Part shown: in pieces, positions 53,032-64,000 of the stretch
Layout of the letters: the number at the start of each line of letters is the position of its first letter
How positions within the stretch are numbered: position 1 is the first letter of the stretch
DNA from: Gordionus sp. m RMFG-2023
Lineage: Eukaryota; Nematomorpha; Gordioida; Chordodea; Parachordodidae
DNA: 64,000 bases
NCBI RefSeq assembly: GCF_954871325.1
Contig: NC_088777.1
Span: forward strand, 53,668,703 to 53,732,702
Direction of reading: 5' to 3'
The notes under the pieces: generated by a model
Seen by the model: the letters and a program-made list of their open reading frames with translations, nothing else
Databases searched by the model: none
Told to the model about the DNA's origin: nothing
Made by a program: the position numbers and the translations under genes

Positions 53032-53756
53032 ATTAGGAAAAATATTATTTTCATAATACTCTTTTTTTATATTGATATAAAAAAAACGCTCAGAAATAAT
53101 TATTTTTTCTTCTTATTTAAAAAAGTAAAAAAATTTTTTTTATAAGATCTATGAATAAACACTAACTTTATAGGAAGTAGACCTGTATAAAGCGATTAGA
53201 GGGGTAACAAAATTAAAACGCTACTAATTTTTAAATTTTTCAACCCCACAAGCATAAAAATCTTAAATTTGGCGTGAAGTAATTTCTTATGTTCATCTTT
53301 CAAATTACTTTACTGGTTTGAATATATTCTTGCCATAAAAATAGTTTTTTTTACCCAAAAATTACAAATTGCAATATCTTGTTCAATGAGGCAATGTAGG
53401 CGTATAAATATCTTTATCCTAATACTTAGCCATTTTACCCCTGGTATGATGGGGTATAAAATAGTCAAAATGGCCACATTTAATTTCAGCTCCTAAAAGT
53501 ATTATACGTCGAGAGCCACACGTTATTTTTGATATTTTGTAGATGGGGAATTTGGTTACATATAAAATTCTATAATTTGGATTTGTATTTGTTTTAAAAA
53601 TATATGGTAAAAAATGCAAAATAACCAGTCCGTTTTACCCCGGTTCTCCCATAACGAATCTAATTTTCTCATATATATATATATATAAATAATTTGATTT
53701 GTTATAAATCATATAGGGGTAAATATTATAAAGGTATTAGTATTTAATGTATCACA

Positions 53757-53950
53757 AAAGATTATATTTTAATGTATCAGTCAATCACAATTATATATAA
53801 AGTCAATTAATTTTTTGTATTTTATTGATTGAGATCCTAGATCCCTTTTAGCGTTAACGTTTTAGTTGGGAGCAAAAGCCTAAGTCTATCTTATGCATAG
53901 AATGTTCAATTAGGGGCGGTTCGGTCATTGAAAGTATATAGCTGAGTAAT
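53757..53950 (+). repeat. dispersed repeat, copy 2
   Basis: Diverged copy of 27738-27935, sharing AAAGTCAATTAATTTTTTG, ATTGATTGAGATCCTAG and TCTTATGCATAGAATGTTC. Confidence 0.75.
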
Positions 53951-54991
53951 CCCTCGTTATCTCGGTTCTAACAGAAGAAGCGGGAGGTTCAGACGTTATA
54001 ATCAGCATGGAATCGATATAAGACTTTTCTAATTCCCTTGTGCAAAACAAATATGGTATTAGTCTTTCATTGGCATAGGGGGGGGGGGCAAGAGGGGATT
54101 CCCCTTCAGAAACTTACTCCTTTACACCCCCCTCCCAACCTAAGAGTTAAATTTTTTGTATAAGACAATTATTAGTTTTTTTAAAAAAATATCGATAATT
54201 TATATATATATTTTTGTTAAAAAGTGCAAGCAGTTTAAAAAGTTTTATCTCTTAAGGATTAAATTCGTATATTGGGAGGTAAAATTTTTATATGCGATCC
54301 AATATATGCATAAATAAAGTTGCATATCAAAGAAAGATTATAATCCCGGAAAAATTCTTAAATGGAATTTACTAGCATTCATTGATTCCTTCTAGTTGGG
54401 ACTTTCCTCATAAGCTTATCATCTCATATTTAATATATATTATAACGGGGGGGGGGGGGGGAGAAAAAACTTAAAATCGATAATTAAATTATCGCAATCA
54501 GTTTTACATTATTAGTTCATAGTGAAAAAAATTATTAATCGATGTCTATTATAATAAATGGTTCCAGGTGGGAAAAGAGTTACTATTTCATTTTTATAAA
54601 GAGGTCACCGTACAGTAGGTACATCCAATTACTATTAAATTCAACAGTGAATTTTAAAAAAAATTGAAGTTTTTGCAATTTTCTTATTGGCCCAAAATAC
54701 TAAATCAGGTGATAAACGTGTTCTCGTTTTCAATTTTCAAATTTTTTTTGAAAAATAAAAAACATATTCATATTATATTACGCGTTTTTTATCTTTTTTT
54801 TAAAAAAAAAACAGAACCAGTTATTACTCAGGTGGTTGATAAAAAACAAAAATGTTATTTTAAATAGTAAATAAAGTTTTTTTGTATAAATTTTATTAAA
54901 TTGAAAATAAAATCATAATTTTAATTTACCAGTTTAATTTTTTTTAAAAAAATAATTTTTATAAATAATTTTACAAATTTGTTTGACGAAT

Positions 54992-55040
54992 ATGTATGTG
55001 AAAATTTTGTTCACTTTACTCCTCGTGGTGTGCATCGCCG
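54992..55040 (+). CDS. CAP-ShK exon 1 (signal peptide)
   Basis: 16 codons plus one base, MYVKILFTLLLVVCIA, donor GTAAAA. The overlapping ATG four bases later is out of frame. Confidence 0.85.
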
Positions 55041-56145
55041 GTAAAAATTTGATTTTTGATTTATCTTGTTTTGTTTTAAAATTAATGGAAAAATTATTTA
55101 AAATGAAACGATTATACAATTCCAAATTTTATTTTTCTCATCAAGAAAAGTTATGAACAAAATAAGGATTTTTAAAAAACGATAAAATGTGATAACGACT
55201 TAAATTTTAACCAAAATAATATTATCATATCTAATACTGTGCACCAAATTGAACGTTTCGGCGCGCGGCGTTTCAAAACGCGAATAAATAAAGCGTAAAC
55301 GCAGCTATGTTTTAAAATTGAACCGTTAATTTTATAAATTTAAAGCAAAATAAATATTTTTTAAAAAAATGCTGTCCGATTTAAACGTACGCGTTTAAAA
55401 TGCATTATTAGCGTTTTGGAAAAAAAGAGAAAAAAAACGCTCTGTTTGAAGCGTTAAATTTGTCCGCACTAAAGGCCTTACGATTTGACGAATAGAGGTT
55501 CAAATCTTTCTACGCCATCTAATTGAACAAAATCTCCCGCCTTGCATAATATTTTTATTTAGAAAAAATTCTTTTAGGAGCTTTTTTGAACAAATTTCTT
55601 ATTAATCTTTCATTTCTCAAAAGGAAGAGTTAAAAAAAACAAAAAATTTCAGAAATTCTTGAATATTTTTTTTCTTCTTTGGTTCCTAGACATAAATTAA
55701 GATTTTGGATAACCTTTTTTCGGTTCGGTCTTTGTTGACCTTAAATATAAAATGAAGGCTAGGAATAGAAATTGAATTTTAATCGGGCAAGTCTCGAATG
55801 GAAAATAATTTTTTGAATAATTTTCTAATCTTGTATTTAAATTAATATTCCTAATAAAAAAAAAAATAAATATATCAGATGCTGATATTCCGAGTGCTGA
55901 AGAAATAAGAGAGATTCTTAAGACTCACAATGACTTTAGAGCTAATGTCCAGCCACCAGCCCGTGACATGTTCGAATTGGTAAATAATTAATCCAGATTA
56001 GCCCAAATAAATGTTTTTTAATGTATAGAGCGATTTTTAATCACATAAATGTCTTTTCATTTTTAAACATTTGGTGTTCATTTTTTGGAAACTAATTAGA
56101 TGAGAGGAGAACACTGTGATTAGAGATATTGAAAAAATCTTTCTT

Positions 56146-56176
<31 letters not shown>

Positions 56177-59100
56177 TTCTATCTTTCTTTCTTTCTTTCT
56201 TTCTTTCATTCTTTCTTTCTTTCTACTAAAAAAAGTATATGTAATCATATATAATTCACTCGGTAGAGATGGAATAATGAAGGAGCCGCGAAAGCAGACA
56301 GGATGACTAGACGTTGTATTACCAACCATGATTCGGCAGAAGATAGAAAAATCTCTAGTTTAATAAAAAAATTTAAAAAAAAATAAAGTATTCATAAAAA
56401 ATATATCTCATTCTTTTATTTTAAAGAATATGAAAATGCTGGCCAAAATATAGCGTGGGATTCGGAAAATTTGAATTGGAAAGTTCCCATTGGAAGATGG
56501 TACAATGAAACCAAGGACTTTACTTATGGAGGAAACAATGAAGGAAGAAATATTTTACATTATACACAAGTAAAAGGAATATATATAGAATATGTTAAAC
56601 TAACAAAAATTTTTAGAAATGGGTTTATTTTGTTTTTATAGGTTTATTTAATATGTGTGTTCGTTCATCTCTCTTAAAAGCGCACAATAAGCTTAATATT
56701 TAATACATCATTTCGTTGATTATTTAACACCTTTCCTTCTATCTATATACGTTTACATCTTTCCAACAATGGCTATTTACAACTTTTATTTTGAAACATT
56801 TTTCATAATTATAAAAAAAAAATTAGTTATTAAATAAATATTAATTATATATCTTTATAAAACTGGAATTCAACTTTAAAATAAAACCTTCTTTTTTAAT
56901 AATATTTTATCTCGCCTGTAAAAGTTTCAAAGAATGGTAGATTTAAGATTTTTACAATGAGACATAATATTTTACTACTATATGGAAAATTTTTATGTAA
57001 TATCATAACTGGATTTCCAAAATTTTTTCATAGTTTTTTTTTTATAGAATAGCGCTATCAGAACAATTTTAGTAAAATGTATTTTTTTGTACTAAGTTTA
57101 GATAGAACAATACACTTCTCAAATTATCTAATTTTTAAAAATTTTCAAAATCTGAGCCACTTTAAATTGAAAATATAGTAGATGACAATAGATTAAAATT
57201 AAAGATAAAATAGCTAGATAATCATATCGTAATTCCGGAACGTGCTACACTCGACATTCCATAAGATTTATGAGTTAGGGAGTGGATTTTAATTGATTAA
57301 TTTTCCAGTAAATATATAAATAAAACTGGATTTATAAATATTTAATTTTTGAAGACCGTTAAAGCATTGTCAATTTTGGGCTATTATCTACGATATTAAT
57401 TATCATATTTTATAAATCAAATCACCCATTGTGCACTTTTTCTTAAAACGATTGAGCTTTATATTATATAGTTTGATAATTAATAGTAGGAACTTGGTCT
57501 ATTTTTATTTTAAATTAATAAATTCTAACAAATTACAATTAAAATGAAGCATTTGGGACAGAAAAAAGGTAATTTTTTTTAAAGTGTTTATTTTGCTTTT
57601 CGCTTATATTTAAAAATTTTATTAAATAAAATCCTCAAAAGGATAATTTTTGATTAAATTATTATTAGGCTCTGAGTTGCAAAGTATTATGAATTACAAT
57701 CACCTCTCAATTTTTACTGATATTCATCTATATGTTTTTCTTACGATTCAATCCAAATTTAATCATTTTCCCCAATTACAACAATATTAACACTTATTAT
57801 TCTAAACCGACGATTGAAACTTAGTTATCAGGTGTGTAAAGAGAATTTATATATAGCGCTTTTAGTTATTTAATATCATTTTTTTCGAGTTTTCTTTGAT
57901 GAAATTAGGGTCCTCTTTTCTTAGTATACAATAAATACACGGAAAGGAAGACATTATATATATATAGAGTCGCTATGTCTCTGAAAAAGGACATTAAGAA
58001 CAATCGCGAATTCCTTACATCAATTATAATAGAAATTTTTTTTTTGTCTAACTGAAACAAAATATTTTTAAGAGTTTATATAATTTTTTTTTGAAAATAA
58101 AAAACTTAGTTAGTGTGGGCTGCCACTAAGGAAATTGGATGTGCCAAGACCTCATGTCCCGGGATCTTCTTATATACTTGCAATTATTACCCAAAGTTAA
58201 ATATTTAGAATTCTAAGATTTTTTGTAATATAGAATCAATCAGGGGAGCTGACTGGAAAGCCAAAGTCACCGTGAGATGCGTTTACCAAGGGCCCCTAAC
58301 TTAAGGGGGCAAAGCACCCCAATAATATTTTTACAAATTTTAAATAAGAAAGTAAATCTGAAAAAATATATATATATATTTTTTTTTTCGTGGATAAATT
58401 CATGTTTGTGTTCCAGCCATAAAAAAAAAGAAGGTTATAACTGAGAAACAAAATTTTTTCTATACTGTATATAAAAAGTCTAAAGGAATAAGCTGCAGTC
58501 CGAATCATCGGTTTTTAAAACCTGATTAAACAAAATTGTGGATATCAAATTCACAAAGTTTAAAGTCTATTTTAAAAAATATGAGGGAATTTGGGAAAAA
58601 TGATTGGCACAAAAAGGGACAGCATAGTTAAAGAGTGAATTTGTTAAACCTATTGTGAGATGAATAAGATGTTTAATTTTATATTTTATATAGAAGGCGT
58701 TAAAGAATTGAATGCAAATTTTTACTTATATTATTAAAAGTTTCAAATATTAACTGTAATATATTCTATAACTGTCAAATATGTCTGTAAATATGGCATT
58801 TTACCTAATATTTTATAATTAATTCTATATAATAGAGGTTTATCAACTATTCTATTTACTTTTTATAAAGAAATTTCTTATACTTGTTTAGGTCTTAAAA
58901 ATATTTTCATGAAGAGACATGCTAATTAAATTTAAAAATGAATAATATAGTTAATTAGTGATTTTTAACTCTGTTAATTACAATACTAGAACCACTGATA
59001 ATGATATACTAGCCTTATCTGTAAGTCAATTTATTTATAAGTAACATCGACTAAATTATACCGATGCATTTTTAAACAAATTATAGTTTAATTTTTTTCC

Positions 59101-60040
59101 ATAGTATTTAATCTATTTACCCATTCTGATTACTATATTTGTATACATATGCACCTTAAATTGATTAAAAAACATTATATACAAATATATTCTACAGGGG
59201 TAATTCGGATATTAGTCTGCCCTATCTCAGATCAGATAGACAAGCATGCGATGGCTGCTTAAAAGGTGGCGTGTGTTCAACGGGCGAATATAGTGGAAAA
59301 TTGTTAAAAGAATGCGGTAAAAAAAAAGATTGTATACCATTTTTTATGTTACGAATAACATAAAATCCAAAAAATTTATTTAATTTTAAAAAATTTAACT
59401 AATTCAAATTTGTTAAAACGAATAATTTATTATTTTTTTAAAATAAATATAGATGAATTTTGCGTCAACTTCTATAACAATTGCGAGGATTTAGCTGCTA
59501 GTCCAGGTTATTGTACGGGTAATAGTAAGGATAAATGTACCAGATCCTGCAAATGCAAAAATGGAGTTCCAAGTTAATTTTCATTGATAAAAAAATAAAA
59601 TATATATTTATAGAAAAGAAATATTACAAATAGGTGTTATACGATATATATATATAAAAAAATATATAAAATATAAAGGTCATAATCAAACCAATGATAA
59701 GGGTAATAACGATAATAGTAATAATGATAATAATTACGATGATAATAATAATAATGATAATTATGATAATAATAATAATGATAATGATAATAATGATAAT
59801 AATGATAATAATGATAATAATGATAATAATGATAAAAATGATAATAATTATAATAATGATAATAATTATAATAATGATAATAATTATAATAATGATAATA
59901 ATTATAATAATTATAATAATAATAAACAATGCTCTGATGCATGGGAAAAGATTCATTGCGATCGGGTTGTTAGAGATGGTTTATGTCGTGGTGGTAATTA
60001 TCACGCGGAATATTGCAAAAAATCTTGTAATCAATGCTGA
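54992..60040 (+). CDS. secreted CAP/CRISP-like protein with two ShK domains, 8 exons
   Basis: Extracellular CAP-superfamily (venom-allergen/SCP) protein; the molecular activity of such proteins is usually unknown, and ShK modules can bind ion channels. Joined exons give 356 residues. Order: signal peptide MYVKILFTLLLVVCIAG; CAP domain from ILKTHNDFRANVQPPARDM, ELRWNNEGAAKADRMTRRC with NHD, ENAGQNIAWD, W-NETKDF, HYTQLVWAATKEIGCAKTSC, CNYYPKGNSD; a Cys-rich hinge; ShK1 with six Cys; an Asn/Asp/Tyr-rich linker encoded by GATAAT repeats; ShK2 with six Cys. A shorter form of 237 residues ending after ShK1 results if exon 7 is read to its own TAA. Every junction agrees in phase. Exact family beyond CAP+ShK is not claimed. 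Confidence 0.9.
55235..55471. mobile_element. TIR element of the GCGCAC / GTTTCAAAACGC family
   Basis: Starts TACTGTGCACCAAATTGAAC, carries GCGGCGTTTCAAAACGCG, ends TTTGTCCGCACTA. In CAP-ShK intron 1. No TSD match on the right. Confidence 0.7.
55879..55979 (+). CDS. CAP-ShK exon 2
   Basis: DADIPSAEEIREILKTHNDF and RANVQPPARDMFEL: the first CAP helix. Phase 1 in, phase 0 out. Confidence 0.92.
56146..56224. repeat. (TTTC)n microsatellite
   Basis: About 79 bp with occasional breaks, in CAP-ShK intron 2 just before exon 3. Confidence 0.95.
56267..56357 (+). CDS. CAP-ShK exon 3
   Basis: RWNNEGAAKADRMTRRCITN then HDSAEDRKIS, carrying the CAP motif C-x(3)-HD. Starts just after a TTTC tract. The donor is a weak GTTTAA fixed by phase. 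Confidence 0.85.
56427..56569 (+). CDS. CAP-ShK exon 4
   Basis: YENAGQNIAWDSENL, then IGRWYNETKDFTYGG and NILHYTQ, the CAP1 signature. Phase 1 in, phase 0 out. Confidence 0.92.
56570..58109. other. CAP-ShK intron 4
   Basis: AT-rich, no exon, repeat or transposon end recognised. Confidence 0.6.
58110..58195 (+). CDS. CAP-ShK exon 5
   Basis: LVWAATKEIGCAKTSCPGIF, then YTCNYYP, the CAP2 signature. Phase 0 in, phase 2 out (donor GTTAAA). Confidence 0.9.
58665..58885 (+). repeat. diverged copy of the 61.6-63.5 kb palindrome arm
   Basis: Shares GGCGTTAAAGAATTGAATGC, AACTGTAATATATTC, GTCAAATATGTCT and ATTCTATATAATA with the right arm at about 63130-63340. In CAP-ShK intron 5. Confidence 0.75.
59198..59316 (+). 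CDS. CAP-ShK exon 6 (hinge)
   Basis: GNSDISLPYLRSDRQACDGC, then LKGGVCSTGEYSGKLLKEC. Four Cys as in the CRISP hinge. Phase 2 in, phase 1 out. Confidence 0.9.
59453..59572 (+). CDS. CAP-ShK exon 7 (ShK domain 1)
   Basis: DEFCVNFYNNCEDLAASPGY, then CTGNSKDKCTRSCKC: six Cys in ShK spacing. With donor GTTAAT at 59573 it runs on to exon 8; unspliced, it ends at TAA 59575-59577. Confidence 0.85.
59679..60040 (+). CDS. CAP-ShK exon 8 (Asn-rich linker, ShK domain 2)
   Basis: About 80 residues of N, D and Y, then KQCSDAWEKIHCDRVVRDGL and CRGGNYHAEYCKKSCNQC-stop, a textbook ShK domain. The acceptor is at 59677-59678 or, in the same phase, 59632-59633. Confidence 0.75.
59701..59928 (+). repeat. (GATAAT / AATAAT)n trinucleotide tract, partly coding
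   Basis: About 228 bp of GAT, AAT and TAT triplets. In the frame of ShK2 it is fully open (Asn/Asp/Tyr); the other frames read Ile/Met runs. Confidence 0.9.
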
Positions 60041-60071
60041 TTAGAGAACTCCACGAATCTTTTATACTATT

Positions 60072-60077
60072 AATAAA
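60072..60077 (+). promoter_or_regulatory. polyadenylation signal of the CAP-ShK gene
   Basis: AATAAA 32 bp after the ShK2 stop codon. Confidence 0.55.
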
Positions 60078-60084
60078 GATTTTG

Positions 60085-60860
60085 CTTTCCATTAATTTAA
60101 ATAATGTATAAGGGGTCAAAGGGGATATTGCTTAATATAATTAATATATAAATCTTAATAGTAGTAATCTCCTAATATTATATATTTAGTCATTGAAATA
60201 TAAAACGGTTTTTTTTCGGGGAATATTTATAAAATACAAATTTGTATTCACTTATAAAAAATTTCAAATTTTTATAAAAATTGACTCAAAATTTATTTGC
60301 TTGGGGTTAATGTTTTATATTTATTGAGTAACAATAAACGCTTCTTACCTTGTTAGATTTAAATAGTCCTAATTTTAATAGGGATCCCGTTAGTAATATG
60401 GATCCCTAAGAAATTTAAACCATCTGTTGTTAGATTTAATTTTAAAATATGATTGTTAACCTATTTCATATAGATATACTTTATTATTAAATCTTAGTAA
60501 TAATTTAAGTTGAAATCTTGATAAAGTATCAAGAAAAGAAATTAAAACTCAAATATATAACTATTTTTTTTACGAGAAGAGATTGTGGCATCCGCTAATG
60601 ACTCCCTAACTGAGCTATCTCATGTTACGGATATGGAATTCCGCTAAAAAAAAACACTTCAACACAACCATCACCCCAATTAGAGATTTGTTAGGACCCG
60701 ATCTATTTTTTAAAGATAAATTCGGGTCGGGCCGACAAATAATTTTTACTTCGGGTAGGGACAAGTCAGAGCTATTTATTTTATATAAAAAACATTTTTT
60801 TACAGCGGACCGGGCTTAAAAAATTAGGCTCGCAAATCACCATCCTAATATCCCCTCAAC
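60085..60860. other. intergenic after the CAP-ShK gene
   Basis: No gene. About 60680-60845 has GGACCCGATC, TCGGGTCGGGCCGAC and GACCGGGCTT, likely a worn CCGGGC-type hAT MITE. Confidence 0.5.
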
Positions 60861-60879
60861 CTCACTCCATTGCCTCTCA

Positions 60880-61065
60880 ATTAACGTTGAAAGAAGTGTA
60901 GGCTATCCATTCCTTTCTTCGTAATTTCCACACATGGTCCTGATGGTACTTTTCCTATATTCTTACATCACTCCCTCCTAATTATGCTCATAATTTCTCA
61001 TTCTTGTTAAAAATAACTAGCCTTTGCAATAAACATTTTAAAAGTTAAAGTAACCAGCTTCTTTT
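60880..61065 (+). pseudogene. LINE reverse-transcriptase fragment
   Basis: HGPDGTFPIFLHHS, then in the next frame PNYAHNFSFLLKITSLCNKH. The GPDG-x(3)-F-L-x-H run resembles the GPDGIP block of LINE reverse transcriptases. Frames are broken; clade not assigned. Confidence 0.5.
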
Positions 61066-61455
61066 CTCCGATCTTTTTTGGTATTAGGCTAATTGTCGTT
61101 CAGAAGTTCAATGATCATATTCATATTGCTAAAACTATATCTTCGAGCATAAAACATGAAGTATCATGTCTTTTCAACCATCTCCAACTTGCTGTTTGGA
61201 ATCTCTGGTGGCTGGAAAGCTGTTATATATCTTATTTAAATACACTTAGAGAATGTTTCATATCCAAAATATAATTTATTTTATAGTAATAATAAGCAAA
61301 TAATAATATAATTATTTTTCTCTGAAAAAAAAATGTTAAACAAAATAAAAAAAAGGAAGAAAATGTAAAATAAAACAAAAACAAAAATTTATGAGTAATA
61401 TTTTTTATTCATTAGCCAAGGCATGGGAGGTAGAAAAGAAATAATATATAGATGA

Positions 61456-61632
61456 TACGTGATATTAAACACACTAGCCATAAATGTCATATATATACCT
61501 GAGATGATATTAAGCTCACTAGCCCTAAAGGTCATACTTATATATACCTGAGATGATATTAAGTGCACTAGCCCTAAACGTCATATATTATATATCAGAG
61601 ATGATATTAAGCTCACTAGTCCTAAACGTCAT
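61456..61632 (+). repeat. tandem repeat, unit about 45-50 bp (left array)
   Basis: Four units of GATGATATTAAG-x-(T/G)CACTAGCCCTAAACGTCATATATA. The same repeat in the same orientation is at 63836-64000. Confidence 0.9.
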
Positions 61633-61640
61633 ATATAATA

Positions 61641-63488
61641 GTCATAAAATATTTTTACATGATAGGAGGTTAATTTTAATTAAAAAAAACAAGCTTGGAA
61701 CAAATATGAAATATATTTTTATTAGTATATAAAATATAAAAAATTTGTATATACATTAATATAAAAGCATTGTAATAATGTATTCCAAACAAGTATAAGA
61801 AATTTATTTATAAAAAGTAAGTAGACATATAGTTGATATTCCTCTATTATATAGAATTAGTTATAAATATTAGATAAAATTCCACATTTACAGACATATT
61901 TACCAGCTAGAGAATATATTACCATTAATAAACAAATTTTACTAATCAATGCTCTTGATAATAAATATAGCAGCAATTTGCATTCAATTATTTAACGCCA
62001 TCTATTTATTTTAAATACAAATTGTAATTAAAAATTAATCCTCACGATATGTCTTTAAAAAATATTTTCTGATGTCCTTATCAATATTTTATAGTTTTCT
62101 GTAAAATATATAATTCGCTATATTGGTAAAAATAAATTGATTGTCATATGATAATTGATAAAATTAGATATACTGTAAATCTACGACATATAATATTACA
62201 CTGTTTGTATTGTGCTTTAAAATTTTTATTTAATTAATGAATTAATTTTATCAATAGTTTATAATTATATTTTACTTTTATTTAAAAAAATAAATTAAAA
62301 TTAATCACTTTATAAAAAATTATATTTGATATATTTTATTATTTAATAATTTTATGGATCTATTATTAATAATTATAATACATTTCACTTTTGTCTTAAG
62401 ACTTATCTTTGGCTAATATTCCATATTTTAAAAAACATTTTTGGTTCACTCATAGGCATAATGGGGGTGGGGGCAAGGGGAAATCCCCCCGCCTTCAGAA
62501 ATTTATCACTTTTTATTAATATCATTTTAAGCTAATAAAAAAATAACCCCCTTAGTCCTCCCCCCCCCTCCCTGACCCCCAAAAATGTAAGCATATATCT
62601 TTAACAATAATTTGAAAGAAAGAATGTAAAGTTGGTATTTTTTTATGAAACTATTCATCATAATTTATACATTTTTGGAAAAAAGCATTTATATATAAAA
62701 AAAGTGAACCAAAAATGTTTTTTAAGAAATGGAATATAAGCCAAAGATAAGTCTTAAGACAAAAGTGAAATGATATAAATAATAATAATATATCCATAAA
62801 ATTACTAAATAATATAATGTATCAAAGATAATTTTTTATAAAGTGAGTTATTTTAATTTATTTATCTTATTAAAAGTAAATTATAATTATAAAACTATTG
62901 ATAAAATTAAATCATAAATTTAATAAAAAAATTAAGGCACATTACAAACATTAAAATATTATATGTCGGAGATTTACAGTATATCTAATTTTTTCAATTA
63001 TCATATAACAATCAAGTAATTTTTACCAATATAGCGAATTAAATATTTTACACTTGAGAAAATATCTCTTAAAGACATTGTAGGATGAATAATATAAAGA
63101 TTAATTTTTAATATCAATGTTTATTTATATAGATGGCGTTAAATAATTGAATGCAAATTGTTGATATATTTATTATCAAGAGCATTGATTAGTAAAATTT
63201 GTTAAATTATTAACTGTAATATATCCTCTATGTCAAATATGTCTTTAAAAGTGGAAATTAGACTAGTATTTTGTAACCAATTCTATATAATAAAGGAATA
63301 TCAACTATATGTCTACTTACTTTCTATAAATAAATTTCTTATGTTTGCAATAAATAACTACCATGCTTTTATATTAATGTATATATAAGTAATTTATTAT
63401 ATTTTATATAAACTAATAAAAACATATTTCATATTTGTTCCAGGCTTAATTAAAATAACCTCCTCTCTTGTAAAAATATTTTATGACT
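61641..63488. repeat. large foldback (palindromic) element
   Basis: Left arm 61641-62450 and right arm 62706-63488 are inverted copies. For example GTCATAAAATATTTTTACAT versus GTAAAAATATTTTATGAC at the outer tips, GGAACAAATATGAAATATAT versus ATATTTCATATTTGTTCC, and CTTTTGTCTTAAGACTTATC versus GATAAGTCTTAAGACAAAAG at the inner tips. The spacer of about 255 bp has C- and G-rich runs. No coding frame. Confidence 0.88.
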
Positions 63489-63509
63489 ATATTTAGACTA
63501 AGGTAGGGT

Positions 63510-63835
63510 CTAGGGGCGAGGCCCCAATTTTATTCCCCCCCCCCCTTAGGAAAATCCTGGCTACGCCTATGGGTTCACTTTTTATATATAAAAATGCATT
63601 TTTCCAAAAATGTATAAATCATGATGTATAGTTTTATTAAAATATATCTACTTTCTTTCTTTCTTTCAAATTATTATTTAAGATATATGCATACATTTTT
63701 GGGGGTCAGGGAGTGGGGGGGGCTAAGGGGGATATTTTTTATTAGCTTAAAATGATATTCACAAAAAGTGTTAAATTTCTGAGGGGGGTGGGGAATTTCC
63801 CCTTGCCCCCCTCCCTGGCTACGCTAATGTATATA
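63510..63835. repeat. inverted copy of the palindrome spacer
   Basis: GGTTCACTTTTTATATATAA, CATTTTTGGGGGTCAGGGAG and TTTCCCCTTGCCCCC are reverse complements of the spacer at 62450-62710. GGCTACGCCTATGGG and GGCTACGCTAATG mark its ends. Confidence 0.8.
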
Positions 63836-64000
63836 CCTGGGATGATAGTAAGTGCTCTAGCCCTAAACGTCATATATATACCAGAGATGATATTAAGTGC
63901 ACTAGCCCTAAACGTCATATATATACCAGAGATGATATTAAGGGCACTAGGCTAAACGTCATATATATATAGCAGAGATGATATCAAGCGCACCAACCAG
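63836..64000 (+). repeat. tandem repeat, unit about 45-50 bp (right array)
   Basis: Four units matching the left array at 61456-61632, the last cut by the window edge. Confidence 0.9.

Larger units (their letters stand above)
50925..54991. other. intergenic, upstream of the CAP-ShK gene
   Basis: No supported gene. Contains a telomere-like tract, a TCTTC run and a dispersed repeat (all listed), plus G-rich motifs at about 54075-54090 and 54440-54462. Confidence 0.5.

Noticed and set aside
59624-60044. Ile/Met- and Tyr/His-rich frames over the GATAAT tract
   Set aside because: Only the Asn/Asp/Tyr frame leads into the ShK domain with matching splice phase; the others are shadows.

Overview
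The window is invertebrate (metazoan) nuclear DNA: very AT-rich, with intron-split genes, long simple-sequence tracts and dense transposon debris. Four multi-exon host genes could be traced by joining exons with consistent splice phase. (1) Minus strand, 20886 down past position 1: the 5' part of a giant Ig-repeat muscle protein of twitchin/titin type, 20 exons, nine I-set Ig domains in the window, running off the left edge. (2) Plus strand, 29084-35243: a complete 5-exon protein O-mannose kinase (POMK), 337 codons. (3) Minus strand, 45499-40685: a complete 8-exon histone macroH2A, 368 codons, whose last codons and stop lie in a small transposon end. (4) Plus strand, 54992-60040: a secreted CAP/CRISP-like protein with two C-terminal ShK domains.

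POMK and macroH2A are both absent from Drosophila and Caenorhabditis, while Ig-repeat muscle proteins, CAP and ShK domains are widespread in invertebrates. Two short interstitial TTAGGG-type tracts fit an animal with the ancestral telomere repeat. I cannot place the species more precisely; a non-model ecdysozoan, a lophotrochozoan or a cnidarian would all fit.

Layout. 1-9012: dense Ig exons with introns from 49 bp to about 2 kb. 9013-20649: two long introns holding a nearly whole hAT transposon (12500-15273, 8-bp TSD GTTTAAAC, two frame breaks), a 648-bp non-autonomous hAT (16507-17154), two copies of a 173-175-bp hAT MITE and several foldback MITEs. 20887-29083: intergenic, with a deleted hAT copy (22151-22925), a LINE endonuclease relic and a 440-bp GAAA tract. 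29084-35243: POMK. 35244-40465: intergenic, with a tRNA-derived SINE with a minisatellite. 40466-45499: macroH2A. 45500-54991: almost gene-free, with a 2.5-kb terminal-inverted-repeat element. 54992-60040: CAP-ShK gene. 60041-64000: a LINE reverse-transcriptase relic and a large foldback structure with arms of about 0.8 kb, flanked on both sides by the same short tandem repeat.

The genes do not form a pathway. The theme is structural: many small non-autonomous DNA transposons with intact target-site duplications, and gene models that sometimes use their sequence. No CRISPR, tRNA gene, rRNA gene or endogenous-virus copy was recognised.
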